From Tribonema minus (taxonomy: Eukaryota > Sar > Xanthophyceae > Tribonematales > Tribonemataceae), in assembly GCA_017506865.1 (NCBI GenBank), contig JAFCMP010000536.1, forward strand, positions 620,001 to 684,000: 64,000 nt of DNA, read 5' to 3'. Of the stretch, positions 35,436-47,700 are shown piece by piece. Under the pieces are notes generated by a model that worked only from the letters and a program-made list of their open reading frames with translations, searched no databases and was not told the DNA's origin. Positions within the stretch are counted from its first letter, which is position 1; every line of letters starts with the position of its first letter. A program made the position numbers and the translations under genes.

Positions 35436-37268
35436 GTGCTGTTGAGCACTGCCACTGCAGCCTTTGGACCAGTCGCCAATCGGGCGTCACGAGCACGCTG
35501 TGCCCACGACAGCGGAGCCTTCGGCAGTAGCGAGCGCTGCCATTTGCAGTGGCGGCGCCACGCGCTGCGCGCGACGGTCACGGCTGCTGCCGCTTTGAGG
35601 TCAGAGTCTGACTCCACGTCGCCCTTAAGTCCAGAGTCTGACTCCGAGTCTTCCTCAACCAGTTCGCGCGCACCACTTCTGGTGCCACTCTTTGTTTGAG
35701 CACCCCGTAGCTGCCCATCAGAAACTCTGGTGCTGTCGTTGTCCCAAGCTGAACGCTGTTGCCTCGGCGCTGCGCCTAGGGTTATTGTCTTAAAAGAGTT
35801 TCCGTCAGAGAGGCCACCTGCTCTGGTCAGCACTGCTCCTCAACATCCTCTGACTGCTGCAACCAATCATCGGCCGCTGCACTCGGTGATCAGCACGGAA
35901 AGCAACAGCTTCTATGGCAGGACGTGCAGCTGCAGAGTGCTCCGTATGGGCTCTACGAACACGACGGATTCAGCTTCAAGTTGTTGAAGTTGTGTGCGGT
36001 CATGTTTTGATCCCCGCAGGCAGCGTATGTTGCAGGTTCGCGGCTGCGTCAGCTGGGTTTCGCGCTTTGGCGCAGGACTGGAAATGCCTAATAAATGGCC
36101 ATCCGTTGCGCGAGTTCATGATTAAAAATGGACATCCCCATGATCCCGCACATGCTGTGCTGCACCTATGGCATCTGCTGCTTTGTCACATTCCAATGAT
36201 GCTTGGACTCTATCGCGACTTGGCGCTTGCCTTGCTGCTGCCGGCAGCACAGTGCCTGTTTGCACCTTCAACATCTCCTCATGCAGGTAAGATGAACATG
36301 AACTCTGCTGGTTGATCAATGCCAACACTTGGGCTACCATGTTCAAGAGCTGATGAAGATGATCTTGAAGTACGTCGGTGCCGCAGGAGCGCCGTCGATA
36401 TAGGTAGAAGGTCTGCGCGTGGCGCCAGCGACACAGCTACCTGCGCTTGGATCTCTCAAGCTGAAGCCCAGGAGACGACAGTTATGCTGGTCGCGCCCGT
36501 GCCCCGGCAATGACGTCTTCGAAGAGCGCAAGGTAAGAGCCAGCGTGATGCAGCACGCGACGGCCAAGCGGAGCCTGCTCTGAGCTCTGCCTTTGGAATT
36601 CACTTTTCGAAGTTGGCAAATGCGCCCATGAAGGCGGTGAAGTGGCGACGGCAGCGTGTGCGCCTCCTCAATGTCGCAGTCTCCGCCGCGTGTGCGCCGC
36701 TATCGACCGCGTGCATTTGCCTCCGCCTCCTTGAGAGCTATGCTCGTGCGGATTGTGGCGTGGCGTTTGAAGTCGTGTTGCCGGGCATATGCGCAAGCAC
36801 ATCGCGCCGTTGTCTCCTTGTGCCTCTGCGGGAAAAACATATGGCATGTCAGAAGTTGAAGTTTTTCCAGTACTTCACCTCAATCATCGCACTTGCCAAC
36901 CTCGAGCATAGCCTTCGCGATCTCAGGTAGGATATTTGTTGTATGCTGAGGCAGACAGACAGAGCCATACATCGTACAGGAAATGGCAACGCCACGCGTA
37001 TGACCCAGCGCAGCAGATGATTTGAGAGGTCTGACACCAAGCAGGTTTTTCAAAGCAGCATGAGATATTGAGTGTGATCTGTACTCAGTGCCATCCAATT
37101 TGTCCATTCGTCCACAGCTTGACAACCTCAAACCTTCCTCATATCAAGTTCAAGTTTCTCTTCGCCAAAATTGAAAAATTCTGCTCCCCCCCCTCCCCCC
37201 ATTCCAACCCGCTCCCCTCGCATTCATTCTTACGAGGCAGGCAAGAGTGCAAGAGCGCAACGCAGATC
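35436..37268. other. intergenic, no recognised gene
   Basis: Spacer between the ammonium transporter stop and the secreted-protein start. Short overlapping ORFs exist on both strands, but none shows a family motif or consistent exon structure. I see no RNA gene here. Confidence 0.5.
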
Positions 37269-39270
37269 ATGATGAGCTTCCGTGTCGCGCTGCTCGCCTT
37301 GGCAGTGACGCTGGTGGGCGTGCATGGCACGTGCACCACAAAGGTGTATCAAGCTGGCGGGCAGCAAGTGTGTGTCGATCCTTGCAGTGCATCGCAGGTG
37401 GTGTATGATTCATCAGGTAAGACAGCCGTGGCCGTGCCTTACGCCCTCGAGAGCCCGCAGCATACACCTTGAGAACTTCATGTTTGCCCTTTGTCATAAC
37501 TCGCACCACTTGTGCACACGGACTGCGGGACTACAGAATGGCTGGCGGCGCTTGCATGTGATGCGTGCGCTGTTATGCTAGGCCCGGCTGAGCCTGAAAG
37601 CCGAGACGGTAACGTGAGATGCGTTGGTGAGCCTCACTGAAATCTTCGTCGAACACAAGCAAAGCACTGTTTCACGATCAAGTACCCTTGTTCGGCGCAT
37701 CATCTTCTCGCAGGCAAGGCCATCTGCCTTCAGTACACCTCCACGTCGAACTCGACCAAGAAGATCTGGTAAGGGTCGTTGGAGAGTTTTCTCTTGATCA
37801 TGGCAATCTTGTAATCTTGAGGCACCATGCTCTTCAATGGCACCTGAACAGCACTCCCTCGAAGCCGAAACCAACACGACGGATCTCCAGAGACCGGATC
37901 CAGGTGTCTGGACCGGTCGCGTCAGAAATGACGACGGCGAGGCATGTGACACCAGTCATCGACTCAAACAGTCTGTTTGTGGCGGTGCTTGCCGCCTCCA
38001 TGGATGGGGCGTGCACGAACGTGTGCCCGGTGGTGTTGCTCTGGATGTCGATGTTGACCACAAAAATGTCCAGGACAGCTGCCCCTCTGGCTAGCTCGTT
38101 TGTGCGGACAGCCCGCATGCCATCGTCCTGCCACGCCAACACCCGCAGCGCTTGCTGGGACCTGGACAGCGGGTCAGCCGCATTTCTCGCAGGTGCAACC
38201 ACGCGCGAACCAAAGTTCGAACAAACTTCAAGGATTAACTTCACACTTCAGAGGAACAGGGCATGCATCTGCACAGAACAACCCTGCTCTCTGTTTGGTT
38301 GCTCACTGATCGGCAAAATTTTGAAGTTCAGAATTTGCCCCCCTCTGACCCCAACTCTAAGTTCAACAGAGCCTTGTTGTCGAGGCCGAAAAAGTGCGCG
38401 CAGGCATTGCATCATAACATTGCCCTCTGGCGCACACAGGCGCTCTCCTTATGAGGTGGGCTTGACTGTATGTTCAGCGCGCATCAGCAAATCTCAACAA
38501 CCACATGAATCATTCGAATCAACACGTCTGTCCGTCCTCAAATTTCAACACAAGATGTATCAGATTTCAACACAAGGTTTATAAATCAGATTTCAACACG
38601 AGATTTATCATTTATCTGGTGTTGAAGACTGAGGCCGGACAGACGTGTGGATTCAGGGGTCCCGGGTAAGTAATAGTGTCACTGTCGCCGCGACATGCCT
38701 GCTACATTGACTGGAGCAAGAACCAAAGGAAACGTGAAGACACTGTCAAGACGACTGCACAACAATTCTACAGCCAGCGTAACCATCGCCCTTGAAGTCA
38801 TTGAAGTGACCGCCTACACCGACCACTAGCGGGTGCCCTGTGGGCTGTGCAAACTTCTTGGTCCCCCCGCCGCTGCGAAGGACCGGTAGACAAATACCCC
38901 ACTGCATTGTTATCACAAAGTCGATGAAGTGATCACTCAAACTTTGTGAGGTGCAGCCTGTATACATATATGCCACGCGTCGCCACGAGGCAGTCTAGAC
39001 CCCCCCTTCAAAGTTGAACTTCACTGCCACTGCTAACAACAATCCCGCGTGCTTTCCCTCCCCCGCAGCCCCCAATCCAACATCTACTACACCCAGGGCG
39101 GCACCCCCGTGTGCGTGCTGACCCCCAAGAAGACGGCGCTGTGTCCTCCCGACAGCATCGCGTACAGCAACGGCACCACTCCCGTGTGCGTCATGCTCAG
39201 GAGCGGCAACGGCGCGTGCCCCTCCAGCGATATCAGGTACAGCAACAGCGTGCCGTACTGCCTGGTATAG
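37269..39270 (+). CDS. small secreted Cys-rich repeat protein
   Basis: Three exons, 37269-37416, 37714-37768 and 39069-39270, join through GT-AG introns with split codons (G/GC and TG/C) into 134 residues ending in TAG. The ATG-ATG start opens a signal peptide (MMSFRVALLALAVTLVGVHG). The mature part is about five degenerate repeats of the form C-(P)-x(3,4)-I/V-x-Y-x(3,5)-G-x-x-(P)-V-C-V: units begin at CTTKVYQ, CSASQVV, CPQSNIY, CPPDSIA and CPSSDIR. Ten Cys in the mature chain suggest disulfide pairing within or between repeats. No catalytic motif is present. It could be a cell-wall, scale-associated or extracellular ligand protein; I do not recognise the family. Confidence 0.8.
37834..38244 (-). 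CDS. antisense ORF within an intron of the secreted-protein gene
   Basis: An open minus frame of 136 codons lies inside intron 2 of the secreted-protein gene. Unlike most chance ORFs here it is not low complexity (for example LDIFVVNIDIQSNTTGHTF and CLAVVISDATGPDTWIR). A shifted frame continues from about 37845 to 37733 with LKSMVPQDYKIAMIKRKLSN, so a frameshift or a splice may join them. No family is recognised. It may be a nested gene, a mobile-element remnant or chance. Confidence 0.3.
   Translation of the reverse strand: MKLILEVCSNFGSRVVAPARNAADPLSRSQQALRVLAWQDDGMRAVRTNELARGAAVLDIFVVNIDIQSNTTGHTFVHAPSMEAASTATNRLFESMTGVTCLAVVISDATGPDTWIRSLEIRRVGFGFEGVLFRCH
38512..38656. repeat. foldback repeat
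   Basis: Arms at about 38515-38542 (CGAATCAACACGTCTGTCCG) and 38618-38654 are inverted copies with a few mismatches. The loop holds three units of GATTTCAACACAAGATTTAT, about 22 bp each. It resembles a small foldback element in intron 2 of the secreted-protein gene. Confidence 0.75.
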
Positions 39271-41708
39271 GGGCCTGCTCCGGCGAGTTCAACTTCAAGT
39301 TGAAGATGGGCGGCCTTTGCACTTCAAGGCAGCGCTCGCCGTTCGCAACTGCCGTCGTTCATTAAAGGAGCTACCGCAAACTACGTCAATTTCGGAGGAC
39401 ACCTGAGGTTGCCGTGGTGGCATCTGGCTCCAGCGGCGCGGGAGCGTCAACTTGAAGATCAGGGTTCAACAACGAGGAAAGGGGGTTGCACTTGGGGCTT
39501 GCGGAGTGCCCCTCTGGTGCCCTAGCGCCGTGGTGGCTCATGTAGAGTTTAGAAGGGCGAAAGCAGCATGCGCAGTGCCGGTAGACCATGATCATAGCTG
39601 TAGCATTTACCGAGGGGAAACGGGGGAAAAAGGGATACAGTAGAGCTTGAGCACTGCTTATCTCTCGGCTATGGCAGAGACTTGGGAGGGCGCACTCACG
39701 GGCAGTATGCAGTGGTGCGCGCGCAGCAAGGGCTACAGCAGCGGTGAGAAGGCAACACCAGTGAGATGTGGTGGTGGCCCTGTGTAAGGACAAGCCAAGT
39801 GCCACGGTACTTTCTAACTTGACAACGGGTAATGAGCAACTGCGTTTTACATTCTGGTGCGGATACTGTGCTTGTCTTCTGCTTGTGCTGTTCGGACTGG
39901 TTGCCGGTGTCGCGCTCTTTCAATGATTCAGAAGAGCTGCACCCATTGCACGTTGTGTGTCATGCTGATTTTCCAGAATTCTGCCAAGAGCATGCGGTGA
40001 AAGAGCTGCGGTGACAAGAGATTGCAGGCAACACCGTGTGTGACTCCCCTCTTTGCGCGCATGCATGTGCATTGCTCTGTTGCCTGCTTGCGCCAGTACG
40101 CAATCTCTCTCTCTCCGCAGCAGCATTCACTTCATTGGTCAAGACGGTGTGCGCTGTTGAACTGAGTCAAGATTCAGGTTGCACTGGAATTGGGTACTTG
40201 AATTTGCTATGGTTTGGCGGAACACTCAGCCCCAGAGTACGCATCTTGCCAGCACAGACCCTTCAAAGCGGTACATGCAGCATTGCTGCCACGCATACAG
40301 GTGTTCTGTGGTCCTGGTGCGGCTTGTGCAATGTGCCATGCAAGAGGCATCCCCCCCCCCCCCCAACAAAAAACATGAGCAAACGAGACTGCACATGCGA
40401 TCAGGACTTCAGTTTACAATATCGCGCAACATGGTGCATGTGGGCGTCCGCCTTTGCTTTGGCAGTCGCTAGCACCCTGAAGTAGTCGTATGACGCAGAG
40501 CAAATGCTCAGTCGGCGGCCAAGTAGTCACTTCTGCCATGTATGCCGGGCGGCACTGTTGAATTGCTGTCTCATTACCTGCATGTGAGGATGCCATGAAT
40601 TACACACACACTTGGCACCGTCGTTTAGAAGTGATCGTCAATGCGCATCGAGGCACTATCAATGTGCACACAAGATGCATGTAGATTCTGGTAGCAAGCT
40701 GGACATCCACCGTCTGGGCTTTTTGCGCGCCCCAAGTGAGAATGAATAAGAAGTACAAATACCCACAGCCCTTGCAACCCACAGCAGGCATACACTCACA
40801 GGCAATTTCGCACCCTAGTTGGCGTGTATATGTATGAGTATGTAGTCTCAACAAAAAGCAGGTTGCAGCACACTAGCAGACAAATTTACACTCCAACTCA
40901 CAGGCGCAAAGGTAGTATTTACGGCAAGGCAGTTACGAGGAAGTAGCCGCACAAGCCCAGGCCTCAGGAACACTACTCCACACATACACTCGATACTCGC
41001 CACAGTGTCCAAACGCTCAGGACGATACGCATTGAGGAAAACTACTACTGAAAACCAACAACTTCTGCAACATGACGCCAATCGCTAAACATGGCAGGCG
41101 GCCGCTGGGCGGTCCGCGGCCGCATTCCGTAATAACGCCTTACACAGCTCGAATGTCACGGGAAGTTGGAAGCGGGCAGGGGATTGCAGCAACGCTCAGC
41201 CACAAGGGGGGGGCGTGCGCAGATGGCCCCTGCATCTGGTGCAGCAAGACTCACAATCTCACACAGCCCAGGTTATTTCTAAGTCAGCTACTGGGAGCAG
41301 ACATAGGGGCCAAGTCGCTCAGAGTTGTGCCCGCTTTGTCATACGAACTCCCAGTAGGCTGGGCACAGCAAATCTGGTGCTGGCCAGTATGGGGGGAAGG
41401 GCCAGCGGCGTTATACGCAAGAGGCTGGCACCTACACCCCCCTGGCGGTACACGCATGGCTCAGACAGAGGCGGGGGGGGGCGGCTGGCGCTGCTAACAG
41501 AAGCCCATCCCCTGGATATTCAGCCTCAGCTGTGGGGCACCGGCAGGGGCAGCGGCCCTTAAGAACTCGCCGCAGCGTTCACACGTAGGTGGCGGCCATG
41601 ACTCCGCGGATTCCCCCCTCTCTAAATTACAACACGAATCCCCTCCCCTCTCCCCTAGCGGTGCTGTAGCGGAGAGGGGTGGGGGGAGGGTGGGGCAGGC
41701 AGCAGCGC
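39271..41708. other. convergent intergenic stretch, no recognised gene
   Basis: The secreted-protein gene (plus) and the UBA gene (minus) converge here. ORFs such as 39386-39805 minus and 40036-40485 plus carry no motif I know. The segment 40680-40740 resembles 8105-8170 over about 45 bp around AAGCTGGAC and GGCT-TTTTGCGC, so it may hold a dispersed repeat. Confidence 0.45.
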
Positions 41709-44700
41709 TCAGTCGCGGTCGGTGGTCTCCGGCGACCGGCTTCGCGCGGGTCGCCCCTGCGCTGGCGCCGCCTGCCTTGATGCCCTTGAGCGCTGCTGCA
41801 GCGCTGCCGACGCTGATGGGCCCGTTGTGTCAGCGATGGAGGGCGGCTGCGGGGAGGGGGGGGAGCAGAGGGGGAAGGGGGGGACAAGGGGGGTGTTCAG
41901 GGGGTGACGCAGCTGCAGCATTTCGTGACGCGTCTTTACCGATGATTGTGACACGTCTTTGCCAATGGTCATTGAGGCAGACATGTAAATTTGGAGTGTG
42001 CCACAGGGGTCATAACTGTTGCCGTATTTGTGGCAGTTTGTGATGGGCCGCAAGACTGTGCAAATGCTCTGTGCGCCATGTCACTCGCTTCCACTTCAAG
42101 GCTGAAGTAGTTAGCACGCTGGACGGCATGTCACCTACACATGCACGCCGACTTCAAGGTTGAAGTATGTATTTGCTTGAACATGGCGTGGCTCTTTCAT
42201 GCTTTCTGCCAGCTTCACTACTTGGTGGACCACATTGAAGATATAGAGCGCCGCGCATTCGCATCTGTCCCGCTTCTGGTAGTGACATGCCACGCACTGA
42301 GCACCGATGCACTTGATCGCCTACAGGCAGGCAGGCAGCATATCTGGTCAGCACAAACCGCTCAAATGACCCCGCTAAATGTACTGCTGTTGTGAAACAG
42401 GCTGTAGCTAGAGCCGAGCTTTCCGGCCTGAACGACACGCGCTGTTTGGTCACCGACTCTACGCTCGCAACAAAATGCTACTGCCGTCGCGTCAGGGCAA
42501 CCATTAGTGCTAGGCTTTTAAGAACACGGCGCAATGCAAATAAGTAGGGTTGGGGCTTACCACACGGCTCAGCGCGGGGCCCGCCAGTAGCTCATCACCG
42601 ACGCGGTCGCGGGCGTCGTTCTCAACCTGCAGAGCGGGCACATGAAGGCGGGGAGGTAGGCATACTGTGAAACATAGCGCGCTGATATTCGCGCAGGCGC
42701 AGGTGCGTTGCGCCTTCAAATTGGATGTGCACTGCAGCGCGTGTGTGCGTGGGGGGGCACACTGGAGGCGTGAGCGCCAACTTGAAGTGAAACGTGGCCT
42801 GTCTGGGAGATTGGCGCAGGTCAATAATAACTTGTGAGGCGTACCATGGCGGCATGCACGTGGCAAATGGCCGGCTTCCTTTGGGGCATGCTACCTCTCG
42901 ACACAAGCGCATGAGGGAGGTCAAAGTGTCTTACATGGCCTTGGAGTTGTAATCATGTGCAACGCCACGTGAGCATATTGTTTAGTGAGCAAGTGCGGGA
43001 TACAGCGGTGAGTGTGAACCAGTTCAAACACGCGTGTATGCAGCAGTCTGTGCAGCAATCGTGCGGCATGTAGGCAGTGAATAGCTGCCTCTCGTGCAGC
43101 CGTCATGCGCAAGAGTCCATCAGTGCACGGCAAGCGTGCGACCTAACCCTAACCCTAACCCTAACCCTAAGATCAGTCGCCCACCAGCCTCTCCGAGAGT
43201 CTCCCCCGCAATGGTGCCTAGTCAACTAGCTGCAAGCTGCCACGATGCGCGCTGACGCAGCAACACACAGCGTCTGATAGCTCAGCGCATTGAGTGTTCG
43301 CGGCAGCACCATGCGTGTGGGAAGCTGCACACGCTTGACACTACCATCTTGTCGTAGCTGAGTCGGTTGAGGCGTCACGTTGCGCAGTGCTCAGTCAGCA
43401 GTCCAAACTTCAGCCCCTGCCTAGATACCTCGCGCCATCTTTTTATACCTATCTTCTGCCACATCGCAAACAAAAAGACTTTCAGTTAAGTGTCCGCCTC
43501 ATCTGCATGCGATTAACCACGGTGTCACACCTTGAAGGCGCTCGCAGTGCCTCCTGAAAGGCGGCGATGTCGCAATGCGCAGTGCTCAACCAACACTCCC
43601 GTTTCTAGCCCCTTACCTACATACCCTACGCCACCCTCTCATACCTACCGTAGTCATCAGCTGAGCACTGTCTCACCTGCACGCCATCCGCCGCACCACC
43701 ACGCCCCAGCGGCATCCCGGGTGCCTTCTTGCAAGCGGCGATGTCGCGATGCACAGCGTTAAGCTGGCGCTCTCGATCCCAGCCCCCGGCGTGACGCGCG
43801 ATGCTGCGCGCCCGCGCTTCGAGGCGCGCGAGCCGCTGCAGCTGCTGCTGATCGCTGACGAACTTGGTGAAGTTCGCGCACGCGCCGCTGAAGACGTTGC
43901 CGCAGAAGTCGAGAATGCCTGTGGGGACAGTTTGAGCGATGGGGGGGGGCTGTGTAAGCACGTGGCAATAGACGCTTCAAGCTCGCAGAGTCTGCGAGAA
44001 GTATATATATGTAGTGCTGTTCCTGAGGGCCATGCGCGTATGTGTCAGCTGCTGCTGATCGCTGACGATGTTTTTTGAAGTTCGCGCACGCGCCGCCAAA
44101 GGCGCTGCCTGTCGGTGCGGTTTAACGACGGGAGGGGGAGGGGGGGCATATGCCTGTGTGGGTATGTGACTGTAGATGCGTTAGACTCGAGCAATGGGGG
44201 GGGGGGGGGGGGTAGTTGTGTAGGTTTGCAGCAATAGACACATTACACTTGAGCGATGGGGGGGGGGCGAGGGGGGCATGTGCTTGTGTATGTGTGTGGT
44301 GATAGACACGTTCTCCTCGCAGGGTCTGCGAGTATTATGTATGTATAGTGTTGTTCCTGAGGGCCATGCGCGCATGTGCGTGCTCCCTAACCCTAACCCT
44401 AACCCTAACCCTAAAACTCTCATACGTGCGGTGGTTTCGTTGCAGGGGGTCATGGGCTGCGATGACGCCTGCCCCCGCGCAGCAAATGCACAGAAAGCTC
44501 TTGTTGTCACGAGCAAATGTGTGAGGACCTAATGCCTGGGGGCAGGCACTCAGTGCGCGCCGCTGCCGTATAGCTTTCTGCAACGTGATCTGATGAGAAG
44601 GGTGAGTTTTCAAGAAAGGCGGCGAAGAAACACAGAGACGCTGACTGCTGCGCTGAGCGGTGATGCAGGCAGCTGGAATGTGCTACGCGCTCAGTTGCAG

Positions 44701-47700
44701 ATAATATACATACATATGTCAGGCTTGAGTGAAGATGTTTTCCTTGCCACAAACTCCAAGACTCAATGAAGTTCAAGACTCACCCTTGAGAGCATCTGCA
44801 GAGCCTTCACACGCGCTGTGGCCAGGCGCGTCCTCAGTGCTCAGCTCGTCAGAACCCCCCTGCACGTCAGTCATGAGGGGCAGCGTGACAACGTCGCGAG
44901 TTACGACTCTTTGACATGCGAGTGGTAGACTGTTGCAGTTTCAGGGAACTGTGTGTCGTTGAGAAACTGATGAAAGTTTACCTTTGGAATGTTGCAGTGA
45001 GCCAATGTGAGCGGCCGCCACAGTGACCATGCCGGCAGCAACGCATCTCAATTTACTCATCTAACCCTAACTCTAACCTTAACGCTGCGTGCCTCTTCTC
45101 CTGCATGAGGCAGCATCACATCTCAACCTACTTGCTGCCTCACCGTTCCCTCTGAGGACTGCCAGTACATGGCGCGCAGAAGCATGCTCACTTACAGACA
45201 CTCAAGAAGCTGTATCACGTCATTGTTCTACCCAAGCGTTCCACTGAAGTGGGCTGAGGTGCTGGTGCTCTGCCTCTGCCATCCAAAGCGGCAAGTGTTC
45301 CCAACACAAACATGCATTTATTTCACATTCTGTGTAGCTCGCAGCCAGCCTCTAACATCCTGAAATGGCGCCTCTAACCAGCAACGCTGAGCGGTGCGCA
45401 ACGACAACTTCAAGATGTTCGTGCACACTGTAGAAGTTCCAGCGCGTAACTCACCTGAGCACTGTTCTCCTGCGCACGTGCCGCAGGCTCCAGGTCTTGC
45501 GGCTGCGCGACTTCAACTTCTTGAGGCCGCGCAGCTTCAACTTCAAGCGCGCGCTGCAGCCGCGCGCGCAGCCACGCGCGCAGCCGCCGTCGCCGCGCCT
45601 CCGCCGCCGCCGCCGCCGCCGCCGGACGGAAAACGTCCTCAACACTGAGGCGTGCGCTGTTGGCGAGCAGCCAGTCGAGCGCTGCCTCGAAGTGACGATT
45701 GTTGAGCGCTGCTGTGTTGGGTGGAGCGCCACCTCTTGCGGCGCGCGTCGCGGCGAGCGCGCGCGTGCACCAGCGCGCCGGGAAGCCCATGCCGTGCAGG
45801 TGCGCGGCGAGGCGTGATTCCGCTTCTGCCTCCAGCTGCAGGGGGACAGGGGGAAACGGGGGGGGGGGGGGGGGGGGGGATGAGGGGGGGGGCTTGTGTG
45901 GGTGCTGCAGCAGTACGCCGGTGCGAAGCACGCAGGTGATTGCCGCAAGCGCTCGTGTAGTTCGCAACGCAGGCTTACGCAATACAACGGGATAGGTTTA
46001 GGGTTAGGGTCAGGCTTAGGGTCAGAGTGAGGGTGAGGGTGAGGGGTTAGGGTTAGGGTTCGGGCTTGGCACGAGTGCAGGCGGCCATCTTCTTCAAAGC
46101 AATGACCGGGAATATTACTTTGTATGCGTTACCAAGTGCATATCACTGATCTGTCATCATAAGCTGCAGGTGATGTGCAGCCTACGCTGATCCTGCAAGC
46201 CAGGGTTAGGGTGACGGTTAGGTTAGGGTTAGGGGCCTAACCTAACCCTAACCCTACGCATGCGGGTAGTGACACAGTACCGATACCGCCTTTCCTACAC
46301 AACTTTGGCACAGAAGGTAGTCACCACAACATCATGCACAAATTGCCACAGGTGCCCGTAGAAAAGCGGCCAGACGCGCATGGCATGATGATCGGCAGAC
46401 ACTTTTGCTGAGCAAACTTGAAGACGGCAAAGTTCAAGCGCAGACTTGCCTTGGCGCTGACAGCGATCCGCACCAGCTCTGGCATTGCGCTTTGCACAGA
46501 CTGTGCCAACTTGAGTGCAGCGCCGACCACGGTTATTGTTGGAAGGCACTTGCGGCTAACCACTCCTTGTCATCTAGAGCTCTACAATCTTTTGAATCGT
46601 TTTCTTGAATCTAATGTGTTTACCTGCGCATCTAGCAGCGGCAGCTCTGAGCTTACTAGTAGCTTCGCAAGCACGGCAAACCGCGCCTGCCTCACAACTT
46701 CAACAAAGCAAAGTTCAAGTGCAGACTCACCACGGTGATGCCCTCGCGCGCTGCGTGGTCTCGCTTCGCGAAATACGCGTCGAGATCAATGACGGGAGCG
46801 GGGACGAACGGCGCCGGCGCGGGAACCTCTGCGGCAGCGGCTTCTACCGCCGCGCGCGTGCCGTCATCGGACGGCAGCGTCTGCGCCTCTCTCCCGCGGC
46901 TTCCGCCTTGCGCTTCTCTTCGTCGTCGCGCTTCTTTTCGTCGTTGTCAATCAGCGCCACCGTCTTCTGGGTCGCGATGGCCGTGCGGTTCTCGGCGTGC
47001 CGCTCGAAGACGTCGTCGCCGGGCACGAGCGCGAGGAGCGTCACCGTTGTTTCTACGGCCTTGAGTTCGAGGAACTCGCGCGTGACGTAGCTGCTCGGCT
47101 GCGGCCACGCGCGGATCATCTGCGTGTACTTCAACTTGAAGTTCTCGTCGCCCGCGTGACCGGCGCGCTTCAGGAGCGCGCTGAGCCAGCTGCGCAGGGG
47201 GATGCGCTCGCGCGTGCGGGGGCAGAGGGCTGATGCTGCTTCAAGTTGAAGTTGAAGGTCAAGGGTGTTATCATAAGGCTCGCCTGTGGCATCTTCAAGT
47301 TCAACTTCCAGTCCCTGGTTGCGAGCGATCGCGTCGGCCACTGCACGTGTCGCCGCTGCATGCATCGAGACCTGCAGCAAGGGTGGAGCGTCACCGAATG
47401 CGGCAGTGGGGGCGTGATGATCAGTGCTTAGGGTTGCAAAAAGGCGTATTTTGAAGTTTATTTTGGAGTTCACGTGCCCCTTTTGTGGCAGACTGTATGC
47501 TCGGAATTGAGCAGACTCACCGCATGCCCCACAAATACGCCCTTCATGCAGCATACTATCATGTTGAAGTTTGCTCACGACGTATTCCTGGTTGCCAAAT
47601 ACGCCCCAAATACGCCGTATTTGTGTGGCCAAATACGTTTTTTTGCAACCCTAGCAGTGCTCCAAGTGAAGTTGTGCGCACTGCGTTCAAGTTGGTCATA

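Noticed and set aside
45410..45982. 190-codon minus ORF as a single-exon gene
   Set aside because: Only 45455-45835 fits the splice phases of the UBA gene; the outer parts are intron.
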